A stretch of DNA of 64,000 nt from Echinostoma caproni (GCA_900618425.1 UZAN01039732.1:48684-112683); one strand, 5' to 3'; shown: positions 46,509 through 59,889, numbered from the stretch's first letter. The notes: generated from the sequence alone by a model not told the origin. Program-made: numbers and translations.

Positions 46509-46749
46509 AATCTGGTCCACTCAGGCAACGAATGATAGACGCAAATGCACAACATCTCTGTTCCCATGCACGCTATGCGCAATAACCATTGAGCTTACAG
46601 ACAGATCGACAAGATTTATAATTGAACCAAAGTATGCTATCTTTAATGGTGGATTAATGAACATGATCCCAAGTCACCTAATTTTCAAATACGTGCTGTT
46701 GTTCAACGCGATGCTTGCTCTCGTTTTTCATTCTTACCCTTTTGATTGA
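46509..46749 (+). CDS. Candidate terminal exon with C-terminal hydrophobic segment
   Basis: A strong acceptor (CTGTTTTTGCTGCTTTGCTTCAG, of which the last bases end at 46508) opens an 80-codon frame to TGA at 46747. It includes CTTSLFPCTLCAITIELTDR and RFIIEPKYAIFNGGLMNMIP, and ends with a hydrophobic LIFKYVLLFNAMLALVFH that could be a membrane anchor or tail. Its phase does not match the GTAAGT donor at 46326, so a different donor or another exon is needed. Function unknown. Confidence 0.35.
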
Positions 46750-46754
46750 GTAGA

Positions 46755-49598
46755 TCTTTGCACGAACAAATTTTAAAAATAGAGGAACCGGTATATTGGA
46801 AACCTGCCCGGTTTCAACAAATTGCTGGAGAGCGAACTAACGAAGTCTTTATTAAGTTGGGGGCTCATCCGCTTGAACTGTGAAATACCGGAAACATTTG
46901 GCGCAGTGTTATCCTTGCAAAAACTGTTTCACGTGTGCGTCAATTTCTAATTTAAGAAACTTATAACTACCATGATTATTGTAACTGTTTTTGATTCTTG
47001 TGAAATTCCGTGTCATAAACTAGATTCCTATTGGTCACAGTTTATTGGCATACCTTTATCAACGGCTTGCAAACTCGGTAACAACGGAACAACAAGTGTA
47101 ATAAAAAATGAGGCGTCATGGGACAAGGTGGAGTGAAAGAGGGTGGTAAAATAGACAAGGAGAATAACCAGAATAACAATTTTATGTTAGTATAACGGTA
47201 CACGTTTGATACTTTATTGTGTTTTACTTGCATGTAGGTAATCACAAAGAAATAAGCACGAATGAAAACATACAGCGTTCCGTTTTGCACCCGCTTTATG
47301 ATTTCAAGCTCTCTGATTTGAACTTTTAATCAGATAATAAAACAAAAAACATTACTTGACATCTTTTCAAAATAATTGAAGCATAGGCGTGCCAGTTTAA
47401 CTCTGTCTTCATAGTAAATTGCAATAGGAAAATACACACAAGAAACAGGGAGATGAGTATACTAAAGAACGTTTTGGCACGCAGCTGACGCACCAACAAG
47501 CTGATTCGATAGTGCGTCCGGGAACCAAGCTGAGGCAGAAGGATTTCGAAACGAGTGTCCCGTGAGAGTTTGGTATGTTCAGTTTTGAGTCACCTAGATG
47601 TCGATGATAAGTTTCATATTTTTCCGGTTGACACTATTAGTTATGTATGGAACGTTTGCTTATCATGATTATCAAGATTAATGGAAGAGCTTCCATGGTG
47701 TGCAATGGAATTGTCTAATTTTATCATTTGGTGACGCCCAGTTAATTAATAATCGCGGATGTGCACAATAAAAATGGACTGCGGACCAATTGGGAGCAGG
47801 TACAACTCTATCACCTTTCTGAACTCATTGGAAAAGTTATCCGCAAAATAAGTCAATTTTCTAAAAATACCCCATGATTTGTGCGTTGCAGATAAACTTT
47901 GGACAAATAAATTGCAAATTATTCAATCGTTCCACTGGACGGTCGATTATCTTCATGAAACATTAGTTCATAAGTATTACAACAAATCATTCAAACTGCG
48001 TTTTAGATGAACTCATTTCAGGTATCTATTTAATTAGAACTTTGTGATTTTCTTACATTCAAGCACCGTACTAGAGAGTTTCTACGATATGAGTGTTACT
48101 GATCAGGTTGCTTTATTCATGAAGCATTACTTTGAACTTCCTTTTAGCACTCTCGCAATATATACTGAATGCAGTCATTGGTATCTTAGAAGGTTCATCT
48201 GCTTTTCCCGCTCGTCCAGGTGTAATTGTAAATGATGATGGCTTGTGCATTTTGAGATGGTTGAAATTTTTGACATGTATAATACTAATATAGACCCAGG
48301 AGGTATCGACTATTCTAAAGCGAGTTTCTTTCAATGGGCGATTTTCGGTTGCATAAGTATGAACAACTTTGTTATCTTAAACAATAAGGTGATTCGAAAT
48401 GGTCTCCTTGGATCGACCTGTGTGTGTTGCTTTTACGTAAGCTGTGAGGGATGGTGCAGTAGTTTTATGCAATTAATTTCTAATTAGCTACAATTATATG
48501 AAGATGACCATGTGGTTCTTCCAGTCTGGCAAATGGTTTAAAACCTGTTTACGTAAAAAAATCTCCGTTATTCTGTTATTGACAACTATGCCACCATATT
48601 TCAAAAGAGAGACCACATTTGGCATGATTAAAAGGGTAGAGATTTTGACTGGTATAGTTTTCATTCAGGTCGTGCTCTAGTGTAAACAAAGAGTGAGCAA
48701 CGGAATTATGGAGTGTATTACGTAACGTTCGACTGACGTTATCATTCTTATTTGGTATTTAAAATTTGAATGTGATGCTTTAATGACAACCGCGGTTCCC
48801 GTCTGCACATGTGCGCCATGCTTTTGGAGAAACTCACTAGGACATTCACTCGATTTCAGTACACCTTCCGTGTGCTATGGTTCACATTGCATGTTATCAA
48901 TCTATGTGGCGCAATTTTTGAGTGTTTGAACGAATGCATGCGTTGTACTGATTGGTAGTAAAACTGTGAAGATAGAGGTTACGCTCAGTTCATGTCGATT
49001 TCTGAGGTACTAATATAGACCATTAATCATACGATCTGTGGGTGACGCGTACATCTAACGTTACCAGATGGATATCAAGTTCGCTGTCAAATTTGACTCA
49101 GTGATTCTTAGTGGTTCTTGTTTTATAATTCCAAAAGACCGGCGCCGGGAAAAGGAGAGTTGATCATTACGGGGAACAATAAGATTATGGGTAGGTTGGA
49201 TTACATAAAACGAAACGTCTCATGTAGAATGGGTCAATCATAATTCTAACAAGAACGTAGGATAACTTATGTAACATGCGACGGTTTTCTGTAGTTACAA
49301 TTCCGACATACTAATTCGTTCTATGAAATCTTGTTCATCTTTGATCTTTTTGGGAAAACTTGATCACATTATTTTGTGTAATTCAGTTACACTACTAACA
49401 AATGTGAGTAGTACTTCTCAACCCTGTCCGTTCAAATGCTTCAAATCCGTTTTGTTCAACAAAAATTCATAAAAACCAATAGTAAGTCCTCTGTGTAACT
49501 TTCGTACAACATTGTCTGTGTGTGTCAATGTTTGGCATTGTTTTCATTCCAGGCAATGCTTGGAGAAGGTGGACGAACCGTCATTATTTCACTTAAAG
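46755..49598. other. No recognisable gene
   Basis: AT-rich sequence with open frames up to about 82 codons, none with a motif. Confidence 0.45.
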
Positions 49599-50471
49599 NN
49601 NNNNNNNNNNNNNNNNNNNNNNNNNNNNNNNNNNNNNNNNNNNNNNNNNNNNNNNNNNNNNNNNNNNNNNNNNNNNNNNNNNNNNNNNNNNNNNNNNNNN
49701 NNNNNNNNNNNNNNNNNNNNNNNNNNNNNNNNNNNNNNNNNNNNNNNNNNNNNNNNNNNNNNNNNNNNNNNNNNNNNNNNNNNNNNNNNNNNNNNNNNNN
49801 NNNNNNNNNNNNNNNNNNNNNNNNNNNNNNNNNNNNNNNNNNNNNNNNNNNNNNNNNNNNNNNNNNNNNNNNNNNNNNNNNNNNNNNNNNNNNNNNNNNN
49901 NNNNNNNNNNNNNNNNNNNNNNNNNNNNNNNNNNNNNNNNNNNNNNNNNNNNNNNNNNNNNNNNNNNNNNNNNNNNNNNNNNNNNNNNNNNNNNNNNNNN
50001 NNNNNNNNNNNNNNNNNNNNNNNNNNNNNNNNNNNNNNNNNNNNNNNNNNNNNNNNNNNNNNNNNNNNNNNNNNNNNNNNNNNNNNNNNNNNNNNNNNNN
50101 NNNNNNNNNNNNNNNNNNNNNNNNNNNNNNNNNNNNNNNNNNNNNNNNNNNNNNNNNNNNNNNNNNNNNNNNNNNNNNNNNNNNNNNNNNNNNNNNNNNN
50201 NNNNNNNNNNNNNNNNNNNNNNNNNNNNNNNNNNNNNNNNNNNNNNNNNNNNNNNNNNNNNNNNNNNNNNNNNNNNNNNNNNNNNNNNNNNNNNNNNNNN
50301 NNNNNNNNNNNNNNNNNNNNNNNNNNNNNNNNNNNNNNNNNNNNNNNNNNNNNNNNNNNNNNNNNNNNNNNNNNNNNNNNNNNNNNNNNNNNNNNNNNNN
50401 NNNNNNNNNNNNNNNNNNNNNNNNNNNNNNNNNNNNNNNNNNNNNNNNNNNNNNNNNNNNNNNNNNNNNNN
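49599..50471. other. Assembly gap (873 N)
   Basis: Unknown sequence. The long apparent open frames across it are artefacts of translating N. Confidence 1.
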
Positions 50472-52255
50472 GAGGAACACTTTTATGTTCATCGTATATA
50501 GCATATCCTCATGTGCGTGTTTTAAACCCGTAATTAGAGTTTAAACAAAATTCACGAACACAGTTATATTTCGTATAATGTAACACTCAAAGACACTCTC
50601 TCGCAGCTCATCAATGTTTTAATTTTCAGTGCTGCATTTCGTTGGAAGTAAAACAAACAACCAACAACATACTTTAAGTGATTGATACACTGATTGTAGA
50701 GAAAGTTTATTTTCAATATGACTGATCAAGGCATAGCGACGCGATAAGGAATATCTTTACTGCCACATTGCAAATAAAGTAGTTCATGTTACAACTGGAG
50801 TTTTTTACTGTAAATCTACCTCCTTGCTCGCCGTCAGAAATAACATACCTTTAATAGTCTGTCCGTTGAACATGCAGTTAGAACCAAGGAACAAACAATT
50901 GACATAAGAGAATGATATCATGCAGTGTATTATCTGTTACAGAAGCTTTTTTGATTACTAAGTATGGGACTGCATTATTTTTCAAACTATGCCACACATC
51001 GAAATTGCGGAAAGCTTTCTTGCAATTTTGTGAACTCATTTGATCAATTTGGTCAAAAATCAAAATCTTGGAATATCGTTTAACATAAGGTTTGTTTAAA
51101 GATGTTCATTATTAAATTACCGTCAGTTGTATAGATTAAACAAATAAACTAATGTTCCGTATCAACAAATGGATGAAAAAACGCTGATTTATTTTACAGA
51201 GCTTCTATACACCAACAGCTATTTGGGCACGTCAGAAACGTCAACTACGATACCATGCACCTAGGACGAACGATTTAAAAAATTGTTTCTTTTTAACGTG
51301 ATCTTCATTCGATAGCAAAACTTCTTTTTTTCACAGCATTTTGGGCTCCAAATAATTGGACGATTGCTTCAAGATGATGGCGGGCCTTCGAAGCTGAATT
51401 TCGATTGAATTGTTCATTTGATAAGTAGGCAATCACGGTGAAACAGGTTTAAATCGGCTCATTTAAGAGAACCTACCAAACGTTGTTTTGCTACCGTCTG
51501 ATAATGAGGATTGAGCTATATAGGTATTTGTGTACAAGGCAGAAGATTGAGAAACTTTGTGCATTCAGTTTATTAAAATCAACTCTATATATGCTTTAAA
51601 ACAGTCATCAAAGAGGAACAATGAATGCACAAATTTATAAACTGTATGCGATTTGCTTTGAATTTGAAAGATAGTATGCTATTTCATTCAAATTCGTTCT
51701 TTGCTATTTTTAGACTAAGAGACTTTATTAATCTTGGTTGATGGTCTATCGATTAATAAATAAACAAAACAAATCACGGATATTTAGCGGGAAACGACAA
51801 GCAAAAGGATAATCATTGGGATGAATCGTTTCAAATTCAATGCACGTTATTCCGGACATCGATGCAAAAGCAGACGGGTAGATGGGTTGATCGATTGTCT
51901 GACAGACAGCATGACAGAATGAGACCACAGGTAACGATAAATCAACAAAAATTGAAAAATACAGATAATTTTGAGAAAATGTACATCACTTTGCAGTTGG
52001 TCCTTAGAAATGAGTGAGAGTTGATTTTATGTAACCGAATTCGTGAAATAAAATGCTGATGCCAGTAGTTGCTTCATTACATGCGTGTTTCTGTCAGAGA
52101 CTAGAGTAAAAGTGATTTTATGGACCTTATATATGACTCAAGAATATCCATTTTATTCAACAGACCATAAAACCACAAATTAATTTCTTCTCAACAATCC
52201 CCGAGTACTAGTGGGTTCCAAGATATTCCTAAACTTGCCAATCGTATTCTCATTC
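50472..52255. other. No recognisable gene
   Basis: AT-rich. No element remnant or convincing exon was seen. Confidence 0.45.
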
Positions 52256-52260
52256 TGCAG

Positions 52261-52366
52261 TTCATGTTCTATAATCCAGCGCAATTTTCGTGGTCCACTG
52301 TACCGCACAAATGCTTATCGCATTTCGCTGATGTTGAACCATAATATATCCCGTAAAAACACAATG
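52261..52366 (+). CDS. Possible internal exon, function unknown
   Basis: An acceptor (TATTCTCATTCTGCAG ending at 52260) and a donor (ATG|GTAAATG at 52366/52367) bound 106 bases. The frame is open throughout and reads SCSIIQRNFRGPLYRTNAYR and then ISLMLNHNISRKNTM. The length is typical of an internal exon. Neighbouring exons were not found. Confidence 0.3.
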
Positions 52367-52409
52367 GTAAATGAGCATCTCCTTAAGTATCTATGTGATA
52401 CGGCCTGAT

Positions 52410-54610
52410 AGGAACATTTCAGGTAAAATATTATTGTTGGTTACCTTAATCTGGAGATCAAATACCGGATTGGAAATGACCAAAGGAAACGAGTAACGAG
52501 GACACAGCTGATGAATGTCTACAGTTCAACAAACTCTGTTTCGTTTCCCGAAAGATTAGTTCACAGAATACTTCGGTGTACTGTGAACATTTGAAATAAG
52601 GTTTCAGTTCCACAACAGTCTATGTACATGTATTAGGCGTTCAAGTGGAAAACCTTCTTATTAAGAATCTTTAAGTTTTAATCTTCATGTGTTATTTTCG
52701 TCCAACCGTGTTGCGTGTTTGCTAATGATTGGCGAAATGCTTTACTTTGAGGGTAACATTTTGTGCATACTCATTGTCTCTCTCTTACGTACAAACATAT
52801 GCTGTTAGGCGAAAGCCTAAAAGACATCACAAAATATCTCGAGTGACTGAACGATAATACGAGTGCATCACATATTCAAACTTATGCAAATCACATAGAC
52901 CCGGTACCTGATAAAGTTGTCCTGATCTCATGTCACGTTTTCTTACCAAGCAATTCAGGTCTCATACAGGACGTTGAGCTCATCTTAGTTACCGAGTCAA
53001 CATACTTTCCGGATCTCAGAGAGATACTGTAATTGATTCATTAGTCGGGATAAAGATGGTTTTGAAAAGGGTGAAATTTAAGACAGCGCGAAGAACTGTT
53101 CAGTTCTTCTCATGACATATTTTAGCTGTGAGGATGGAGATTAGGTGAAACTCTACCAGGTCGGCTACGCCTAAACCAATGGCGTATAAATGTAATGGTC
53201 AATATATCCCTCATTCCACTTGTAATTTTTACTTGCCATTTCCGGTCAGCGGGTACCCCTAAAGCCCTGAGCCTATTGTCCCTTTCTATTTACTGTTTAT
53301 TATCATGGAAAGCAAATGATAATTCGAAATGTGTTTACAAAACTTAAAGTATTTGAAAGCACAGCTTTTCCGTGAAGAACTTGCACAGAGAGGCAGGAAC
53401 AGGTTCACCCTATGTACCCCGAACCACTAATAACGGACCGGCGGCAGCTCTATGATGAAGATGTTTTTCATTAGAAAGCCCGCTGCGTTAAAAAACAACT
53501 TCCAGAGCTTCCTGTAGATGATTCGTTTGCGAGAGCTAATTACTTGCAGAAATTAATCATAGTTGTGCATATGCATTTTGGGGTCACAGGAGTGACTTAT
53601 ATTTGAATGGATGAATGGATGATGATTGGTTGCAATATACAGAAATCCATCGCTTTCGTTTTGCACTCATAATTTAATCTACATTTGGATAACTTTAATC
53701 AAAAATTACTGATTGTTTTACCAGTAAATACTTTGCACTCCATTTTACTTGTTTTTGAACAATAATAGCTTTAATGAGACAAAAATTAGCACGCCTATTA
53801 TCCTTTACAATCGGAGTACTCCAATACCACCCCATGGCAAATAGGATAAAGCTTACTCGAATTGAAGTGAACGGGGAACCAAAGTTCTCAATCTTATCTC
53901 ATACGCAGAACGATAACGGTGATTGAATAAAACGAACTAGGTTAACAACCGACGATCACTTTTTCAAACCCGGAAGAAAACGAACCATCTGTTAATGCGA
54001 TTGATTGCATTAGTTGATTTGAACATATGCATGCCACATAATTTAGTTTCTCGTAAAATGTCCCTCCAATCGTTACCATAATATCAGGGATATTCATGGT
54101 GTTCACTTTTTAATATTGAAAAAGCATGATACTTTGTGGAGGCCAGAATTATGTTTATGAATGACATATCGTTATGGGTGCCTTAGACCATTTGAAAACA
54201 CGTTATGATTAAAACCTTACCAATTTTCGTCCAAAATTGCTATCAGTAAGCTATAGCATGTGGTAAAATCGCAATGAAACAGATGGTGAGATTAGACGAC
54301 AATTATATGGAGACGTAACAAAGAATGAGGGTAACTCACTGTCACCGAAATCCAACGCCGTTTTCGTCGAATGAAGTCAATCAAAGCTATCAAATGCGAG
54401 AATCGTTGTAAGCAAAGAACACTCAAAATATATGCTTAACGTTTTGTTATGACGGCTTGTAAACGTTCATATGCATTGAAATCCAAATGTCACTGAGTTC
54501 CGACACAAAGACATGGTTTTTATTGAACTTGCTGCCATACACACGGTAAAATATTCTGTAATATAAAAATACTGTCTCGGGTGAGATTTATAACAAATTT
54601 CTGTTCATTT
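52410..54610. other. No recognisable gene
   Basis: No motif. A slightly GC-richer patch near 53380-53560 could be a repeat relic but matches nothing else in the window. Confidence 0.4.
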
Positions 54611-54614
54611 TGTT

Positions 54615-54845
54615 GTGCTTCTAATGTCTATCCTAAGAAGAACTTTTTGTACAAGGTTTGCATTGAATGTACTGAAAAAAAACAGATTTCATTCGGCGTC
54701 ACATATGGTGAGCATAATATGCTCTAATGAAAATAGCATTTTCAAGTGTTTCGTGAATAGGGAACATCTGTCGAAAGATGCACATGATTTGGCTTATATT
54801 CTACGCAATTACAACGGTGTTTATGCTATAATTGATTCAACATAA
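54615..54845 (+). CDS. 76-codon open frame with basic N-terminus, hypothetical
   Basis: The N-terminal 30 residues are rich in Arg, Lys and hydrophobic residues and lack acidic ones (SILRRTFCTRFALNVLKKNR). That is the composition of a mitochondrial presequence. The rest contains FVNREHLSKDAHDLAYILRN. It ends in TAA at 54843. No family was recognised. It could be a small nuclear-encoded mitochondrial protein, the first or last exon of a longer gene, or chance. Confidence 0.25.
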   Translation: MLLMSILRRTFCTRFALNVLKKNRFHSASHMVSIICSNENSIFKCFVNREHLSKDAHDLAYILRNYNGVYAIIDST

Positions 54846-54849
54846 GAAG

Positions 54850-57800
54850 TGGGAAGGTACGTTTCTTATTCTTACTTCATGATAAACACAAAAGAGCTAT
54901 GAACAATTTACACCTGATAATAATAAAATAATAAAATTAGTTGCGTTCATCTCATTTGCAAATAAAATCTACTTCAAAATGGCGTTCTCCGGATAGTCAA
55001 TAGAATTGGAGCATAACGTTTGTAAAGATATTCCTGAAATGTTTGTAAATGGGCAAATTCGAATAAATCACAGAAGTATGCAGTAGTTGGAACCGTATTT
55101 GACAACATTTTTGATTGTTTTAGTATTTGGGGTATCCAATCTTTCACAGATTATTTCAAAGAATAATGCCACATAAGATAACCGCAATCTGCTTGAAGCT
55201 ATTGGTTGTGCACTGTCGTGTAAAATTAAAATTAAATAGTCTGGACAACCTTTGTGGTGTTAGGTGTTTCGTATAAAGGCATGCAAAGTCCCATGTTCCA
55301 ACCTTAATCCGTTTAATGCATTAGCCCCACTGATGAGGTGCAATAATATGAAAAACACTAATAGAAGCTTTCCAGCTTCCCTTTTAGGTTATCCTTGCTG
55401 TGTGTACGACAAAATACATCATTGAATACTAACAGTTTTTGCGACGAACAGGTCATCCTGCGATGCTTCATCGACTGTTTCAGAATTTGGTGTGAATGAA
55501 AAGCTTATGACCTGTTTATGGGAGTCCAGTTTCTAACTATAGAGACTAACGAAAAATTTAAATATTTTTAATTAAACCAGCTTTTAAAAAGAAGTGAAAG
55601 TAATGCATATAGTCAGATGAACTGACCAGCTCATTCACCACCGCCACACTCCGATTTTATCACCTCTTTGGATAAAACGAGGGACCATCCTGCATTGTGA
55701 AACTATAATCCATGAGCACTTTAGTGGAAAACGATCGCTTGAAGACTGTGAGACACGGATAAAATTAAGGTGACAGAAACCGGCAGTCATGTCTCGGTTT
55801 ATCTTTATCTTCGATCATAAATCCCCTTTGAGGCAGTAATCTTATTGTAATCCTTTTCGGACCATCACTGTTCACAACCGAGTGATAAATTTCATAGGGA
55901 TACTCCGTCATGTTATTTAAACGTTTAATGACTCAGTCGAAAATAGTTCAGATTTATGCATAAAACGGATAAAATGAATCTGTAAAATTTTAGCAGTTCA
56001 CGACAACAATTCGTGACTACGAAAATCCAATCATTTATCCCGTGCGGTTTACTAGATCATTCCTCTATCAAATATATTAAACACCTCTCAAATCAGTCAT
56101 TGATGTGTCATTATTTCTCTTCTGATTATAGACAATAACAAAAGGGGCGAAAATCCATCTTTGAGTGTTTGAAACAACTTTTCAAATGGCTGCATTCAGC
56201 GAACTTATAAACTTAAGACACTCAGACATTTTGTAGGTTTGTGTTGATTTTTCGAATTGGTTACCAAATGTACGCCACTTAATCGACTTCAGATGGTGGT
56301 GAATTTACTGAGAACCACTACTGTTCCATAGTATTTTGTCATCAATATGTAGTATTTGATCATCATGAGTTCCTCTTTTATTGAACAAATTACCTTTTTA
56401 TTACTTACTGTTCAATCATTGGCATTTATACATGCTTTATTTGATGTATATTGTGTATNNNNTAACCACTAAATGTATTCTTCGTTTGCCGTGTGACCTG
56501 TTTGTTATGAAACTTTAATTCATTATTACAATGACTATTCATCTTAACTGCTGTTATCCCAAGAACTTTGCCCACAACAGTACTCCAGTTTTTTTCCTAG
56601 GAAAATTTAGGACACTCGGTACAGGTAACTAGTGCAGTGCACCGTTATTGCATCAAACACAAGCAAACAAGCCGTATTTTGGAAATCCTCGAACAGTCGT
56701 AGTAGCATAAAAACATTACTTCACGTGAAACGGACATGAGAATGAGCAAAAACAAACTGCTAAACTTGTAAACACCATCTGATTTAATAGAAATACGTAA
56801 ATAATAATTAACTTGGTAGCCTGCCTAAGTAGTCCACGATTTTATTGTTTTAGAACTACAGCGACGAAATAATGGCAAAAATGAACAATTCCATGGTTCT
56901 CAAAAAGTTTGAGGCTTTGACTGGATATTACTGTCGAAAATTATATTCTACTTACTTCCATTATTTAGCAACAATTACGTCAATTCTCATTCAGAAATCA
57001 AAATCATTAGGTTCTGAGACGAAAAATTAAACTTAAAAATATTTTTAAATTAATGGAAATAATTTTAACAATATTTTTGACGTACCCTCATATGTTTGGA
57101 TTCTGATCTCTTTTGGTGAATAAACGGTACGCACTTGTGTCAACTCTGTTCCGAATAAAGGACCTAACCGCAAATGAGAATAAATGTGATTAGCTGTTCT
57201 TCCTATGATATTCGGTGGATGTTCTCTACCTGTTTCGCTTTTTATTCACTTTATTTTCACAGATTTTGATGCTATGTGAGCCATTTTTCAACAAAATCGG
57301 GCCTGAACCATTCGACAGTTTGTGGGAGAAGGTTTGTAGCACTATTGCTTTGCTTTGTTTACCTTTCAACCATTCGACGGTGCACCTAAGAATTAGGAAA
57401 GAGACTGACCAAATGAAGATTATCTTAGATTTACAGAAAACAGCAATTACGGATTTGGGATGACTCGGTTCGTGATGATTGCACAAATGCATATAAAATG
57501 AACATAAAATATGCGGTGTCTTTTGTCATCTGGTATCAGTATCCAACTAAAACTGAAATGTTTCTTTCAACAGATAACCTAGTAGAATTTGTATAACTAT
57601 TTCGAATGAGGAAATGACATTGTCAAAGTGACACCCATCAATTGTTGTATTTGTAATCGTTTGAAACAATAGTGGGGAACCCATATACAACATTTTTTTA
57701 TTAAAAATGAAAATCCACGATAGTAAGTTCTAGTTTGAATTACTGAATTCTTTCCCAAACTCTATGCAATCGTCCAAATATTTGCAACGTGACACGCCTA

Positions 57801-58930
57801 GACCCACAGAAAAGTATTACTAAATATTATTCAATGTTTGAGTTGTGTCAGATGAAACCATTTTTTTATATTGGTACTATTCGTCTTCGGGAAACCAGAT
57901 GTTTCGCTTGAACTGTCTTCAATAAACCTTGTCTAAGGCAAATTCGTTTCCCGGATGTTTTTATATTTCATCAATGCGAACACTTTTCAATATCGTTCAC
58001 GCCAGGTCTTTTGTTTCATTTAAATGTTTCCATTGTGTACACACAACGTACGGTAGAGTAGACGTCACCTTAGTATTCATAGCCGCATCAGGCAGCAAAG
58101 TTAAATGGCTTTACTCAAAAAACGATCAGTAATCTGACATTACTGTCATTCGCGGCATGAGACCACTGTTCATGAGCAATGTCATACGAATATCGGTTGT
58201 CGAAAACAGATGGCCATTGGACATGCTTTGCTCGAGCAGGTTGAAATTTGCAGCCGCAATGTAACACAGCACAAACCGTTTCACTATAGACACACTTATT
58301 GAAAAAGATAGGCGAGATCGACGGCAGAGATGGCGCAGATTAGCAAAAGCCAAACTCCGTCTAATTGAACGTCTGTCAGCCTTTGTGCAACTCCCGAGGT
58401 AGAGACAGCTCTCGACCAATTATATGGTGAGTGCTCAACAATCTCAAGCTTGCAGTAGAAGCTCACACTTTTAGGTTGCAAAGCACGCCCTAAAAAGCAA
58501 TCTTTATTTCCTAGTTATTCATTGTTCCTTGCATCCGATGTGCATTGTTAACGAATCCAGCAATATCTTCAATGAACTCTGTATCTGGAACTCTCTGAGA
58601 GGAGGCTGGATATCAGAGTTAGTTACCTTAGGCAACACGTTTTGCAGGACACTAAGTACGATGAAACTGGAAAAAAATAGAGGAATAGGCAAACTACTTC
58701 GTGGCAAGAAACCTGGATGAAATTTCCGTGAGGACTCCAGCCTTCATAGATTTTTGTCGGTGGAGCCCATTCAGAATACTGGCGTGTTTTGTATCTAAAC
58801 AAACAGTTTCACAAAACACGGTAATCGATGGAATCAAAGGCTACTCTAATAACCAAAAGCGGGACAATTATTTGATGCCTCTATGTGCAGAGGTATTCCG
58901 GAAGCGGATTTAGAGTGATGATTTGATCTA
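54850..58930. other. AT-rich sequence with a 4-N gap, nothing recognised
   Basis: Ns lie at 56459-56462. Open frames reach 97 codons (58126-58419, minus) but overlap others in several frames and show no motif. Confidence 0.45.
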
Positions 58931-58942
58931 TTTAACTACGAC

Positions 58943-59281
58943 ATGCTCAGTACCTGGTCTGCACTTCGCAGATTTTATCCCCGCAAATCGAAGTCACAGC
59001 GTGATACAGCGAAAGCTACTGGTTTCAGCCCTCTCGAAGTCGGATTTCTGACTCAGTTTTTGGAACAGCTATTGCAACAACCCTTTTTGAAAATCAGTGA
59101 GAGAATCCTTTCTCCCAAAATGAGGTTAAACATTTCTTCATCACAAATTTTGAAAACATTGCTGGAAGCTTTCTCGCGAGAACTTCTTCGTCATCTTTAC
59201 AACGACTTGGTCGTAAGTATCCTGATCCAGATATCCGTGTCCAATCAGAGCATCAAGCTCCTGTCGGATCTCGGTTTCTGA
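58943..59281 (+). CDS. 112-codon open frame, hypothetical; opposite strand also open
   Basis: The plus-strand frame starts with ATG and ends in TGA. It encodes a leucine- and serine-rich, probably helical protein (FLTQFLEQLLQQPFLKISER, then LKTLLEAFSRELLRHLYNDL). The minus strand of its 3' end also reads as plausible protein, so only one of the two, or neither, is real. No known family. Confidence 0.25.
   Translation: MLSTWSALRRFYPRKSKSQRDTAKATGFSPLEVGFLTQFLEQLLQQPFLKISERILSPKMRLNISSSQILKTLLEAFSRELLRHLYNDLVVSILIQISVSNQSIKLLSDLGF
59201..59277 (-). CDS. Possible 77-bp exon on the minus strand
   Basis: A minus-strand acceptor (ACCCTCAG, AG at 59279-59278) and a donor (GTT|GTAAAG at 59201/59200) bound 25 full codons, TEIRQELDALIGHGYLDQDT and then YDQVV. 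The charged amphipathic pattern with ELDALI and YDQ looks like a helical pair in real protein. It overlaps the plus-strand frame above. The frame stays open beyond the donor to about 59150. Confidence 0.25.
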
Positions 59282-59348
59282 GGGTTACTCCGTTGACAGT
59301 AACCAGGACGCAACTTGAGAAGTGCTGCTCGCAATACCTAAGGGTTGG

Positions 59349-59420
59349 GCAGTAGCTGCTAAGTGGTTACGTCACCAGCTTGTGACCTGTGAGTTCCTGG
59401 TTCAAACCGCTCCACCACCG
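59349..59420 (+). repeat. tRNA-like SINE head with AATAAA-containing tail
   Basis: An A-box-like TAGCTGCTAAGTGGTTAC near 59353 and a B-box-like GGTTCAAACC near 59399 have tRNA spacing. The 3' part continues to CAATAAATG near 59493. It shares the tRNA-like layout, but not the body, of the copies at 13.33 and 35.85 kb. It could be another SINE family. Confidence 0.45.
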
Positions 59421-59674
59421 CACGTCTTCCCAGATAGCCTTTGTATGACCACGGCACCCATTCCTGAATGTTGACTATATATTTGTATCTTCAATAAATG
59501 AAAAAGGAAGTGACATTCATTACATTCATTCAATGCAGAGGGCTAATTGAACTGCGATTCAAAGTGCTCTCTCTGCTCAGTGTTACAGGCGTCGTAAATT
59601 CACGGTATCAGACCCAAAGTTAGAACGTATGTTTTCAAACAAATTGTGCACGGTGCTAATGGCATTAGATCCGT

Positions 59675-59884
59675 TTGCGAATTTTTGGATTAGCCAAAAC
59701 GACAGAAAATCAAAATCAACAATTTTCGTTTGACGAAGTTTTGACCCGCTTGGAAGGCGTTTTTCAAGCCAATCAACAAGCCAACTATGAACAAAAATCT
59801 GTGAGAAAAACTGTATCAGGTGGAGGAGATTCTAATTTACCTAGGGAAAGGATAATTTTGTCTGTGCTTATATGCGTGTGGTAA
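59675..59884 (+). pseudogene. Open frame resembling a retrotransposon Gag N-terminus (weak)
   Basis: 70 codons include FSFDEVLTRLEGVFQANQQA, a glutamine-rich helical pattern of the kind seen at the start of Gag proteins of Gypsy-type elements. Ends at TAA 59882. There is no zinc knuckle, protease or RT downstream, so the assignment is weak and it could be an unrelated coding remnant. Confidence 0.2.
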
Positions 59885-59889
59885 TAAAT

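Noticed and set aside
49512..50533. Open frames of over 300 codons across the gap on both strands
   Set aside because: They consist almost only of X from N bases, so the absence of stops means nothing.
55326..55360. CTGATGAGG...GAAA resembling a hammerhead core
   Set aside because: The intervening bases do not form a stem II and no stem I or III pairing was found.
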